The translations under genes were made by a program, and so were the position numbers. A DNA stretch of 34,303 nt from Paraeggerthella hongkongensis (GTDB lineage: Bacteria > Actinomycetota > Coriobacteriia > Coriobacteriales > Eggerthellaceae), in the NCBI RefSeq assembly GCF_003726035.1, contig NZ_QICD01000027.1:1-34303 (forward strand), written 5' to 3'. The notes beneath the pieces are model-generated. The model was not told the DNA's origin and made no database searches. It saw nothing but the letters and a program-made list of their open reading frames with translations. Below, one piece after another: positions 1-8,027 of the stretch; positions within the stretch are counted from its first letter, which is position 1, and each line of letters starts with the position of its first letter.

Positions 1-411
1 TACCTGTCCGGCTCCGGCGCCATGCAGACCGGCTGGCTCAAGCAGGGCGGGACGTGGTACTGGCTCGACCCCGAGTCCGGCAGGATGGCCACGGGCTGGG
101 CGAAGACGCCGGACGGGACGTGGTACTACCTGGAAGGCTCGGGCGCCATGCGCGCGGGCGGCTGGCTCAAGGACGGAGCCTCCTGGTACTACCTGTCAGC
201 CTCCGGCGCCATGCAGACCGGCTGGCTCAAGCAGGGCGGGACGTGGTACTGGCTCGACCCCGAGTCCGGCAGGATGGTAACAGGTTGGCTCCAAGACCGA
301 GATACATGGTACTATCTTGACCCTTCAACAGGTGCCATGGCTACAGGCAGCGTCGTCATCGATGAGACACGGTACGTATTCGACGCCTCGGGCGCATGCA
401 CCAATCGCTAA
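1..411 (+). CDS. Cell-wall-binding (choline/glucan-binding type) repeat protein, C-terminal part only
   Basis: The reading frame is open from base 1, so the true start lies upstream of the window. The visible 136 residues are tandem units of about 20 residues with the core GW-x(5-7)-WYYL/WYWLD-x-SG-M, typical of CW_binding_1 (PF01473) repeats that bind choline-teichoic acid or glucans. I count five full units and a diverged sixth ending in a Cys-containing tail. Family knowledge says such tails anchor secreted enzymes or adhesins non-covalently to surface polymer; the catalytic part is not visible here. The first units are very GC-rich and nearly identical at DNA level, while the last one and a half units (from about 278) are clearly lower in GC. 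The stop is TAA at 409-411, 20 bases before the next start, with no terminator between. Confidence 0.88.
   Translation, partial: YLSGSGAMQTGWLKQGGTWYWLDPESGRMATGWAKTPDGTWYYLEGSGAMRAGGWLKDGASWYYLSASGAMQTGWLKQGGTWYWLDPESGRMVTGWLQDRDTWYYLDPSTGAMATGSVVIDETRYVFDASGACTNR
12..277 (+). repeat. 77-bp exact direct repeat (12-88 and 201-277) inside the repeat-protein gene
   Basis: Bases 12-88 and 201-277 are identical over 77 bp with an offset of 189 bp, which equals three ~21-residue protein units. Identity ends abruptly at the flanking bases 11/200 and 89/278. Such identity beyond what protein conservation requires suggests recent duplication or gene conversion within the repeat array, and it is a likely site of unequal crossing-over. 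Confidence 0.95.
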
Positions 412-431
412 CGAGAGAAGGAAAGACCCTC

Positions 432-1541
432 ATGTATAACGCGAACAACGAGCTGGTCTCCGTTATTGTCCCCATTTTCAACGCAGGGCCGTATCTTGAA
501 CAATGCCTGGACAGCATCCTGGCGCAAACGCATCGCAACCTTGGAGTTATCTGCCTAAACGACGGCAGCACGGACGACTCGCTGAAGACCATGCAAGCCT
601 ATGCGAAAAAAGACAGCCGCGTGCGCGTGATCGACAAGCAAAACGAAGGGTACGGAGCAACGTGCAACCGCGGTCTGCAAGAAGCAACCGGCACCTGGAT
701 CTCCATCGTGGAGCCCGATGACTGGATCGAGTCCGGCATGTATGCCGACATGCTCGCATTCGCCAACGGGTTCAACAAGAAACTCGACATCGTGAAAACC
801 CCCTATTGGCGCATCTGGATGCCCGACACGCCTGAGCAGCGCAAGCTGAACTGCAGCTACCGCAGCCGCATCAAGCCGTCGCGCCAGCCCTTCGCCATAC
901 GAGAAGCAGCTCACTTGCTCTCTCATCACCCGTCCATCTGGTCAGCCGTCTATCGTAAAAGCTTCCTGGACGATCGGGGCATACGTTTCCGCGAATACCC
1001 CGGCGCTGGTTGGGCCGACAACCCGTTCCTGTTGGAAACCCTATGCCAGACCGACCGCATCGGATACCTGGATACGCCCTACTACTGCTATCGCGAGGAA
1101 ACGCCGGAAAAATCGAAGGCGTTCGCCCTCAACAACACGATGCTGCCCTTCGCGCGCTGGAACGACATGATGGACGTTCTGGAAAACCTGCACGTCCACG
1201 ACGAAAGCATCTTGCGTGCTCATAACAGCCGCGGATTCACGTACCTGGGAGGGGTTCTGGAAGAGGTGCATCTCGACAATCCAGAGCTGCGAACGGAAGC
1301 AGCCTCCATGTTCGCACGCATGGACGCCAACCTGGTGCTATCCGATCCGGAAATATCTCCCGGCAGCAAGCGCTTGTTCGCGGAGCTCCGCGGTTTGCCC
1401 GACCCTAATCCAAGCAAGTTCCCCTACGCATGGAGCCTCGTGAAGCAAGGCTGCTACAACCTCAAAAACGTCGGGCCCGCATTTACCTGGAAAACGTTGC
1501 GTGAATACGTGGCAAAGAAAAGCGACCGAGAAGGACGGTAG
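432..1541 (+). CDS. GT2-family glycosyltransferase
   Basis: 369 residues. It begins with a GT-A Rossmann strand (VSVIVPIFNAGPYLEQCL, residues 9-26), has the nucleotide-binding LNDGSTD around 42-48, and has the EPDDW motif near 94-98 in place of the usual DxD. This architecture belongs to cytoplasmic GT2 enzymes that add a sugar from a nucleotide sugar to a surface-glycan precursor. Donor and acceptor cannot be read from sequence. I chose ATG 432 because AGAAGGAAAG at 416-425 gives a good Shine-Dalgarno spacing; an in-frame ATG at 396 would overlap the upstream gene. It follows the repeat-protein gene by 20 bases and may be co-transcribed. Its last codons and stop lie inside the hairpin at 1520-1560. 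Confidence 0.9.
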   Translation: MYNANNELVSVIVPIFNAGPYLEQCLDSILAQTHRNLGVICLNDGSTDDSLKTMQAYAKKDSRVRVIDKQNEGYGATCNRGLQEATGTWISIVEPDDWIESGMYADMLAFANGFNKKLDIVKTPYWRIWMPDTPEQRKLNCSYRSRIKPSRQPFAIREAAHLLSHHPSIWSAVYRKSFLDDRGIRFREYPGAGWADNPFLLETLCQTDRIGYLDTPYYCYREETPEKSKAFALNNTMLPFARWNDMMDVLENLHVHDESILRAHNSRGFTYLGGVLEEVHLDNPELRTEAASMFARMDANLVLSDPEISPGSKRLFAELRGLPDPNPSKFPYAWSLVKQGCYNLKNVGPAFTWKTLREYVAKKSDREGR

Positions 1542-1560
1542 CCGTCCTTCTCGGTCGCTT
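1520..1560. terminator. Bidirectional hairpin terminator between convergent genes
   Basis: A perfect 19-bp stem (1520-1538 with 1542-1560) has a 3-base loop that is exactly the TAG stop codon of the GT2 gene. The left arm encodes the last six residues of that protein. On the minus strand the stem is followed by TTTCTTT, fitting a terminator for the LCP gene ending at 1588. The plus-strand T tract is poor. Confidence 0.8.
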
Positions 1561-1587
1561 CGACCACCCTTCGTCAAGTAAAGGGGT

Positions 1588-2556
1588 TTAGTTCTTGGCG
1601 ATGATCTGAGGCAAAGGAACTACGGCGGTGGGATCCTCTCCCGCCTCGACAGCCTGGATGACTTGCTTCCACGCAGCCTCGTCGCGCGTAGCGAGCCATA
1701 TCCCGCCGGCCGCCTCGTCGATATCGCCGCTGTACGGCCCCGTGCCAGACACGAATGTGATCTTATCCGCATTCGCAGCAAAATCCGTCACGATTCTAGC
1801 CAAATCTTCAGCAGGCCAATTCGTGCTCGCATTGGACACGAGCGCCTGCACGTGTGCCGCCGCTCCCGCAGGGTCAGCCGCTACTTTCTTAATGCCAACC
1901 TCCACTAATTGGCGATCCTGGATCTGGCGACAAGCATCCTGATCAACCTCGTATACCTTACGAGAACGCGCCAAGACAAGCGATTCCGCGCCGTCGAGAT
2001 CCTGCGCGCCCGCAGACAGCGAGATTTTGTTGCCGGACACGATATCCTGCAACCCCATATCGATAGGCACATTCGCTGTCAGCCCGCCAAGCTCGTTCAC
2101 GAATTTCTCGAACTGAACGAAACTCATATCCATATAGTACAAAGGAGAAACACCCGTGAGCAATTTGACCTGGTGCAAAGTTTCTTCAATGCCGGCAGCA
2201 TGATAGGCCTCGTTGAACTTCATGGTCTGTCCATTAAGCGAGATAGCCGTATCGCGAGGAATCGTGACGATCCCCACTTGATAGGTAGCAGGGTCGACGC
2301 GCACAAGCATCGTAGTGTCCGACCGACCGGATCCGTCCGAATAATCGGGTTTGTCGATTTCGACAGTCCCAGTACGCGAGTCGTTGCCCACCACCAGCAC
2401 GTAGAACGGCTGGTCCATGCGCGTATCGCCCACATCCTGCATCAATTGAACATCCGTTGGCTCAGGCTCCTTCGTCTCGCTTTGCTGACATCCGACCAGC
2501 GAGAATGCGAGAGCCGCACACCCCAGAAGCGCGACAGCCTTCTTCTTGATACTCAT
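1588..2556 (-). CDS. LCP (LytR-CpsA-Psr) family ligase, predicted lipoprotein
   Basis: 322 residues from the ATG at 2556, which is preceded by GAAGGGTGG; a TTG 21 bases upstream is less likely. The N-terminus is Lys-rich and hydrophobic and ends in the lipobox LVGC (residues 20-23), so it should be lipid-anchored outside the membrane rather than held by a transmembrane helix as most LCP proteins are. The LCP core shows GNDSR, GRSDTTMLVRVD, IPRDT and the Arg/Asp-rich RSRKVYEVDQDACRQ segment that binds the polyprenyl pyrophosphate and metal. LCP enzymes transfer glycopolymers from undecaprenyl pyrophosphate to peptidoglycan. A C-terminal GGIWL...W module is shared with the two other LCP proteins here. 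It lies 107 bases downstream of the next LCP gene on the same strand. Confidence 0.92.
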   Translation of the reverse strand: MSIKKKAVALLGCAALAFSLVGCQQSETKEPEPTDVQLMQDVGDTRMDQPFYVLVVGNDSRTGTVEIDKPDYSDGSGRSDTTMLVRVDPATYQVGIVTIPRDTAISLNGQTMKFNEAYHAAGIEETLHQVKLLTGVSPLYYMDMSFVQFEKFVNELGGLTANVPIDMGLQDIVSGNKISLSAGAQDLDGAESLVLARSRKVYEVDQDACRQIQDRQLVEVGIKKVAADPAGAAAHVQALVSNASTNWPAEDLARIVTDFAANADKITFVSGTGPYSGDIDEAAGGIWLATRDEAAWKQVIQAVEAGEDPTAVVPLPQIIAKN

Positions 2557-2663
2557 ATAATTCCACCCTTCGTACAAGCAACCGGATCAGGTTATCACTC
2601 TATGCCCTTTCGAGCGAGATACTTTTCACCTTCGTTTCACGACGCCTCAAATTCTTCGCCGAC

Positions 2664-3824
2664 TCATTCGGGAACGATCGCTGTCGCGTTCACATCCATT
2701 CCCTCAGGATTCCCGCCAGAATCAACCACCGCCATAAGATCAGCCCATCCTTGCGGATTCTCGTAGCACAGCCATATTCCGCCTGCGCTTTCGCTAATGT
2801 CCCCCTTGTCCGGACCCGAGCAACTGTACATGACCGGCGCGCTCGACCCTTTCGAAAAAGCCAAAGCAAGCGACACTATATCGCCAGTCTTCATGTCCGT
2901 GCCAACGTACGAGGCCAGATCCAGCACCGTGCCCGGAAGCTCGTAAGCGGGCCGATCGAGAACTTTCTTCACGATAGCCATGGCCAACGACCTCACATTG
3001 TTTTGACGATGAGCATCTTGGTCAGTAACGTACTCGTGCCGCGCGCGAGCAAATATCTGCGCTTGCTGCCCGGTAATGGTCTGAACTCCTGGAGAAACGG
3101 TGACCTTCTCGCCCGTAAGAGCGTCCTTGTACGACAGCTCCACATCCACGTTCACTGTCACGCCGCCCAACTTATCAACAAGGGATTGAAGCTCGGAAAA
3201 ATGAATCTCGGCATAATGGGAGACGGGAACGCCCGCTATCCTGGAAACTGCCTTGATGGAAGCGGCAGCTCCTCCTATGTTGTACACTTCGTTAACCTTG
3301 ACGATTCTGCCGTCATCGAGCGTATACGGCGTATCGCGCGGGATAGACACCATAGTGACTTGGTTTGCGCGAGCATCCACGCGCAGCAAAATCATCACAT
3401 CGGAGCGCTGATTACCGCCCGACTCCGCCTCTTTGCTGGACGTACCAGATCCTTCACGCGAGTCCGAACCCAGCACAAGCGCGTAAAACGGCTGATCGGC
3501 CACGCTAGGGGCAAGCGCCTCATCCACAGAAGCATCTTGCTCGGAACCCATGGACAGAGCGTTGTCAAGCGCCGACGAATACCAAGCCGCGTAGCCGCCC
3601 GTCGCGCAAACGACCGCCAACAGAATCGCAAGCACGCACAAGGAGATACGCTGTGCGATCCTCCTCCGCTTTCGCTTCTTTATGTAGTCGGGATATAGAA
3701 CTCGGGCATTCGGTCGATACGCAGGCATCAGCGCTTGGCGCGAGGTTCCCCGCGAAGCACGCGAAGATTCTTCGAGCCGACGCTCTTCTTGAGCGCGATT
3801 CAACCCCGGAGATCCAGTCGCCAT
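2664..3824 (-). CDS. LCP family ligase, membrane-anchored
   Basis: 386 residues from ATG 3824. Upstream in-frame codons give a Cys/Gly-rich, unlikely N-terminus, and a GAGGG lies about 10 bases before this ATG. The first ~58 residues are hydrophilic and strongly basic just before the membrane (KKRKRRR), followed by one transmembrane helix at about 60-80. The extracellular LCP domain has LGSDSR, QRSDVMILLRVD, SIPRDT and RARHEYVTDQDAHRQ. The long cytoplasmic tail is more than an anchor needs. Family role: attachment of undecaprenyl-linked glycopolymers to the wall. It is divergent from the membrane protein at 4053 across a region with a perfect inverted repeat, and probably forms an operon with the LCP gene downstream, since no terminator is visible between them. 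Confidence 0.9.
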   Translation of the reverse strand: MATGSPGLNRAQEERRLEESSRASRGTSRQALMPAYRPNARVLYPDYIKKRKRRRIAQRISLCVLAILLAVVCATGGYAAWYSSALDNALSMGSEQDASVDEALAPSVADQPFYALVLGSDSREGSGTSSKEAESGGNQRSDVMILLRVDARANQVTMVSIPRDTPYTLDDGRIVKVNEVYNIGGAAASIKAVSRIAGVPVSHYAEIHFSELQSLVDKLGGVTVNVDVELSYKDALTGEKVTVSPGVQTITGQQAQIFARARHEYVTDQDAHRQNNVRSLAMAIVKKVLDRPAYELPGTVLDLASYVGTDMKTGDIVSLALAFSKGSSAPVMYSCSGPDKGDISESAGGIWLCYENPQGWADLMAVVDSGGNPEGMDVNATAIVPE

Positions 3825-3905
3825 CCGGTACTGCGCCCTCTTCGACCCGCTGTCCGAACCAGACAAGCACGCACCCCTCTCACATTTCCCGATGACCGAC
3901 GAACC

Positions 3906-3911
3906 ATAATA
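3906..3911 (-). promoter_or_regulatory. Possible -10 box of the divergent LCP gene
   Basis: On the minus strand TATTAT lies 82 bases before the ATG at 3824. The -35 position would fall inside the inverted repeat 3931-3963 and is not a consensus match, so this is tentative. Confidence 0.35.
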
Positions 3912-3930
3912 GCATGGGGATCCTTGCTGG

Positions 3931-3963
3931 TTTTCGTTTTGGATACAGTCTCCAAAACGAAAA
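3931..3963. promoter_or_regulatory. Perfect 13-bp inverted repeat, candidate operator
   Basis: TTTTCGTTTTGGA (3931-3943) is repeated exactly in inverse at 3951-3963 with a 7-base spacer. It sits between divergent genes, just upstream of the plus-strand promoter and over the expected -35 region of the LCP promoter. That is where a dimeric regulator could control both. No T-tract terminator context fits, because no gene ends here. Confidence 0.6.
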
Positions 3964-3966
3964 GAG

Positions 3967-3995
3967 CAGACAGGACCCATGGGAGCATCTATAAT
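3967..3995 (+). promoter_or_regulatory. Sigma-70-type promoter for the membrane protein at 4053
   Basis: CAGACA (3967-3972, 4 of 6 to consensus), a 17-base spacer, then TATAAT (3990-3995, perfect). The predicted start of transcription is about 50 bases before ATG 4053, and AAGGAG at 4040-4045 gives a good ribosome site. Confidence 0.6.
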
Positions 3996-4052
3996 GGCTG
4001 TTTATCTCACCTATTCCGACGATCGAGACCGAACGCCCCAAGGAGTCCCGTC

Positions 4053-6074
4053 ATGTGGTTTACGCTTGCCCTTGCCATCTTGGCTTACGCCATCGTGCTG
4101 TACGTACCCGGCTTCATGCTTGCACGAGCATTCTCGATCGATCGGTTTGCCGCTGCCGCTATTGCTCCCGCGCTATCCATCTTCGTCTTTACGGTGCTAG
4201 GCATTGTACTTTTCGAACTGGACATCACGTCCTCCGGATCCGGCCTGCTTGCAATGACGACGGGCATCTGCCTAATCGCGATGCTCGGCGCGAGGTACCT
4301 GAGAAAAGTTCGGGGCGTTGATAATCGGGAATGCCTCGCAGCAGTTGACGACGCCAAAGAAGCATGCAAGACGGCAGCCCTTTATCTGGCCGTGGCCTTC
4401 GCGATCGCAACCCTAACGTTCCTTTTGCCCATCGATGGTCCGGAGTCGTTCTCTAGAAACGACGACACCACCGTGCATCTTTCCGTAGTGCGTTCGTTTC
4501 TAGACACGGGAACTTACTCCACCCTCCATATCAGTTCGTATTTAGCGCAAAATCCCGATGCATGGTATTATCCGGCCGGATGGCACGTTGTAACAGCCGT
4601 TGTCGCATCGCTATTCGACAACAATGTCGCACTGGCCGCGAATGCTTCGGTCGCAACGTTCGTCGTTATCGTGTTTCCTCTGGGCATGTGCCTATTGCTC
4701 TTGAAGCTCTTCGGACAACGCAAACGCACCGTTTTGGCAGGGTCGCTCTTTACCGTGGCGTTCTGCGGGTTCCCTTGGGGATTCATCGTATTCGGTCAGC
4801 TATTTTCGAACATGGTCTCGTTCATGCTCATACCCTTGGCGTTCGTCCCCCTCGCAGAGGCAATCGAGGCGAAGCGCACGTCCGATAAGCTCAAACTTGC
4901 CGCAGTATCGGCCATAGGACTCGTAGCCGTTGCGCTTTGTCAGCCAAACGGAGCATTCACATTCGGAATCTGGGGCGTGCTTTACTGCGTGAATCGAATC
5001 TTTTACGCACCCGACAGCGAACAGCCGAACCTATCTCGCAAGCGCATTGCAGGCGGGGTCGCGCTTTTCGCCGCAGCATGCACCACCTGGGCGATCCTAT
5101 ACTTCGCGCCTTTCATGCAAACCGTTGTCCAATACACTTGGAAAGCGACCTTGTCTCCTGCGGTGGCGCTTGCAAGCGGCCTAAGCTTCATGTTTACGTC
5201 CAGAGGCGGCGTACAGCCTTTCCTCAGCATCGTCGTACTTGCCGGCATTATCTACACGTGCAAGAACAAGCGGTACCTCTGGCTTAGCGTAGCTTATGCG
5301 TTCGCCTTGTTATCGTACCTTGTCAGCGTATCGACCGATGGCGTGTTCAAGCATGTGATTGCCGGGTTCTGGTACACCGACTACCACCGTTTGGGCGCCA
5401 TGGCCGCGTTCTTCGCCATACCCCTTGCCGCCTTAGGGTTCTCTTGGATGTTGAAAGCCTTAAAAACCTGGTTAGGGCGCATTCTCAAAGGCAGTTCAAC
5501 AGACATGAACGCCGGCCTGTCCCTAGGCATGCTGCTCGTATTGTTTGCGGTCTGCCAGTTCTTTCCCGGCAACATGAAACTAACCGAAAAGGCAGACTTG
5601 ACAGCAGGCTTGACGAAAATCCGCAGCGAAGTATCCGCTCGCTATTCCTGGGACCGCATTCTAACCGGGGAGGAAGACGCGTTCATCAAGAAAGTCATGG
5701 GCACGATTCCCGAAAACGCGCTTGTAATCAACGTACCGAGCGATGGCAGCTGCTGGAGCTACGGGGTGGAAGGAATCAACACGTACTTCCGCCGTTCGGC
5801 GAACACCGGCATGAGCGGAGCGGAAGACAGCAAGATCATCCGAACGCAACTGCGCGACATCAGCACATCCGACGAAGTGCGCAGCACTGTAAATCGACTG
5901 GATGCACGTTATATCCTTATGCTGGACGAAATCGCAAGCAGCAACCGCACGATCACCGGCATGCGCTACAAGGAAGAAAACTGGGCAGGCATCGAATCCA
6001 TCGACGAGAACACCCCCGGCTTCACGCTCCTTATGAGCGAGGGGGACATGCGGCTGTACGAGATCGATCGATAG
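4053..6074 (+). CDS. Large polytopic membrane protein, DUF6541-like, possible GT-C glycosyltransferase
   Basis: 673 residues from ATG 4053, supported by AAGGAG seven bases upstream; the frame stays open further upstream without a good start. The first two-thirds are a series of hydrophobic helices, roughly a dozen. The region after residue 560 is soluble and probably extracytoplasmic. A loop with NDDTTVH (136-142) and YYPAGWH (172-178) resembles the acidic and aromatic signatures of GT-C enzymes using lipid-linked sugars. I recognise the overall pattern as the DUF6541-type proteins seen near actinobacterial surface-glycan genes. A role in transferring a sugar outside the membrane is inference. 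Neighbours are LCP ligases, which fits polymer modification. It could instead be a transporter or flippase-like protein. Confidence 0.75.
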   Translation: MWFTLALAILAYAIVLYVPGFMLARAFSIDRFAAAAIAPALSIFVFTVLGIVLFELDITSSGSGLLAMTTGICLIAMLGARYLRKVRGVDNRECLAAVDDAKEACKTAALYLAVAFAIATLTFLLPIDGPESFSRNDDTTVHLSVVRSFLDTGTYSTLHISSYLAQNPDAWYYPAGWHVVTAVVASLFDNNVALAANASVATFVVIVFPLGMCLLLLKLFGQRKRTVLAGSLFTVAFCGFPWGFIVFGQLFSNMVSFMLIPLAFVPLAEAIEAKRTSDKLKLAAVSAIGLVAVALCQPNGAFTFGIWGVLYCVNRIFYAPDSEQPNLSRKRIAGGVALFAAACTTWAILYFAPFMQTVVQYTWKATLSPAVALASGLSFMFTSRGGVQPFLSIVVLAGIIYTCKNKRYLWLSVAYAFALLSYLVSVSTDGVFKHVIAGFWYTDYHRLGAMAAFFAIPLAALGFSWMLKALKTWLGRILKGSSTDMNAGLSLGMLLVLFAVCQFFPGNMKLTEKADLTAGLTKIRSEVSARYSWDRILTGEEDAFIKKVMGTIPENALVINVPSDGSCWSYGVEGINTYFRRSANTGMSGAEDSKIIRTQLRDISTSDEVRSTVNRLDARYILMLDEIASSNRTITGMRYKEENWAGIESIDENTPGFTLLMSEGDMRLYEIDR

Positions 6075-6102
6075 GAATACGAGCAAAACATGGAACAAAG
6101 CT

Positions 6103-6693
6103 TTAACGAGCGAAGTCTCGCATTCCCAGAAATCCCTCCACATCATTGGGAAGCGAAAACTGCAAAGGGCGCCGGGGCATCTTCGCGACAAGGCTGAGCG
6201 CCTCAAGCCTGGAAACATACTTTCTCGGCATCTGCTTTCCTAGCTCTACACCACGCGAAAGATCGTCCAAGTCGGCCGCCCCAAACATCCCGAACAGTTC
6301 ATATTGCGTCATCGCGAACATGACGCACGTTTCCTTTTCCGAAAGCTCGAATTTCGACGCTAGCGCATCCATGTTGTCAACAACAACATCGAGCGCGGCT
6401 TCGCTCCCCTTTACTCATAGAGCTCTCGGCCAATCTGAACGCCCTGTAATAGACAGCGAGACTTTGCGCTCAACCCTTAAAGCACGCTCGCAAATCACGG
6501 TTGATTCTCTTGGCACTGCCCACGAACAATCCACCATCGTGCGTCTCGATGCCAATGTCGAACGAAGAAGGCATGGACCTTCGACGGGAAGCCCACTCAT
6601 CAAGCCACTTATACCCATCGGATGCGTTGCTCATGTAAAACAGCTTTGACAGTTCCTTGTGCTCTATAATGGCTCAAATATAATTAATTCCAT
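6103..6693 (-). pseudogene. Degenerate gene of unknown function, several frameshifts
   Basis: On the minus strand coding-like sequence runs from a possible ATG at 6693 to a stop at 6103 but changes frame at least twice. A stretch reading from about 6670 (EHKELSKLFYMSNASDGYKW and onward) stops at TGA near 6469. A second piece (AQSLAVYYRAFRLAES) follows in another frame. The last piece (6103-6372 from its own ATG, 89 residues, helical, ending GFLGMRDFAR) is in a third. I do not recognise the family. The region is AT-rich at its 5' side and is preceded on that side by three operator-like repeats, so it looks like the remains of a transferred gene. A functional small protein from the 89-residue piece cannot be excluded. 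Confidence 0.5.
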
Positions 6694-6701
6694 AATCTTT
6701 T

Positions 6702-6773
6702 TAGCCTTATTTATACCAAATGCGGGAAAGTATAAATAAGGCTATGAGGGATCAAGACCTTATTTATACTTTC
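6702..6773. repeat. Three copies of an AT-rich motif in alternating orientation
   Basis: The core CCTTATTTATAC occurs at about 6705-6716 (direct), inverted at 6730-6741, and direct again at 6758-6769. The first two copies form a perfect 15-bp inverted repeat (6702-6716 with 6730-6744). The last two form a perfect 16-bp inverted repeat (6726-6741 with 6758-6773). The cluster lies upstream of the broken minus-strand gene and downstream of the DHHW gene. It resembles a multi-site operator more than a terminator, because no T tract follows. Confidence 0.75.
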
Positions 6774-6803
6774 AGTTGATTACTATTATCAGAGTTCCTG
6801 CGA

Positions 6804-8018
6804 TCAATTCATGAAGTTTGCCATACCCTTGCTCGTAAGCGTAGGAGTGGACACAATCAGCACAACGTCTTTAACGGAATTCTCGGCCAGAAAATCGCTG
6901 AGGGTTCCTTTGTATTTGCGTGGATCCAGTACAAAAGTTTTATGGTACGTAGATGCCAGCATGGGAACGCAAGGGGTCGCAAACGAGTCCCCGATAACAA
7001 GCAAGTTGTCGGCTTCGGGACGCGATGCGTTCACATACACCTTGCGCGCGATATCCGACCCAAAGAATTGACCGTACGCGTCGAACTTCGCTTTCCCCTC
7101 TTCCAGCTCCTTGTCAACGTAAGCTTCCCGCTTGTTAGGCTCGACCACCTTGCCCGATACGTAAACGGAATACTCCGGATACGGCAACTCCATATCCATC
7201 ATCGTATCTGCCACTTCAACGATCAATCCTCCACGAGCATACGAACCGTAGCAATCGTAATACGAACTGCATTCCCCCTGAAGCAAAACATCGTTTCCAA
7301 GCGCACGGGCTATAGAGCTGTAGCCCCGGTACGCCCCTTTAATATTCCAATGATGATCGGATACAGAAAAATACTCCAGGTATTCTTCTGTATCCGAATA
7401 GACGTCTTCGCAAGAAATAACCGATCCGGAAAGATGCTTAGAGTAGTTTTCGTCGATGTACGCACGTCCTTCAGCATTAGACACCACGTCGAACAACGGG
7501 TTCGCATCGCTTGTAAACCCCCGATCCGGAACAAATGAAACAAAGCGAATTTCCGGGCAAGCTTCAGCAATTGCAGAATACGACCTTGCAGTATCCTGTA
7601 ATTCAAGGGCGCGACCATCTGATTGCTTTGACGGAACGGGAAACAGCGCTTTATCAAGAACAGAAAAGCAATACTCCGACCCATAGAACGTAGGATAAAG
7701 ATCATACCCAAATCCCTTAGCCGACAGCTCTATCAGGGATCTCTCGATCGAAGCGTTGGCCAGCATAACCTTTTCACGTGCCGGAAAGCTGTCGCGACAA
7801 TACGATTCGACATCTTCCTGAAAACTGGCGTCTAGGTAAGATTCGACCGAGGGCAAGGGCAGCTTCATCAAGGAACGCCCCTCTAAATATGATCTCGTGC
7901 CGTTGTCTGCAACCTGCGGGAGCGCGTCTGTTTTGTCAAGAAATTTATATCCAAAGACCGCACAACAAACAAGGATAATCGCCGATACAAAAAGAACGTT
8001 CTGTATTTTGCGCAACAT
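6804..8018 (-). CDS. DHHW / AlgJ-AlgX-like protein, partner of the MBOAT acyltransferase
   Basis: 404 residues. One N-terminal transmembrane helix (about 8-26) is followed by an extracytoplasmic SGNH-hydrolase-like domain. The diagnostic DHHW motif is at 221-224 within SDHHWNIKGAY, and GDSFA is at 343-347; together these supply the Asp-His and Ser of the presumed catalytic triad, as in AlgJ, AlgX and PatB-type proteins. In such systems the membrane partner brings an acyl group across the membrane and this protein places it on a polysaccharide. The ATG at 8018 follows AAGGTGGGG. It starts 9 bases after the stop of the MBOAT gene, so both are one transcription unit. The acyl group and target polymer are not known; acetyl onto a wall glycan is the most likely. 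Confidence 0.88.
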   Translation of the reverse strand: MLRKIQNVLFVSAIILVCCAVFGYKFLDKTDALPQVADNGTRSYLEGRSLMKLPLPSVESYLDASFQEDVESYCRDSFPAREKVMLANASIERSLIELSAKGFGYDLYPTFYGSEYCFSVLDKALFPVPSKQSDGRALELQDTARSYSAIAEACPEIRFVSFVPDRGFTSDANPLFDVVSNAEGRAYIDENYSKHLSGSVISCEDVYSDTEEYLEYFSVSDHHWNIKGAYRGYSSIARALGNDVLLQGECSSYYDCYGSYARGGLIVEVADTMMDMELPYPEYSVYVSGKVVEPNKREAYVDKELEEGKAKFDAYGQFFGSDIARKVYVNASRPEADNLLVIGDSFATPCVPMLASTYHKTFVLDPRKYKGTLSDFLAENSVKDVVLIVSTPTLTSKGMANFMN

Positions 8019-8027
8019 TTCCCCACC

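Noticed and set aside
1909-3698. Two plus-strand open frames of about 300 codons
   Set aside because: They are antisense to the two LCP genes, whose motifs are unmistakable.
6702-6773. CRISPR or plasmid iteron reading of the three repeats
   Set aside because: Only three copies, in alternating orientation, with short irregular spacing and no cas or rep gene.
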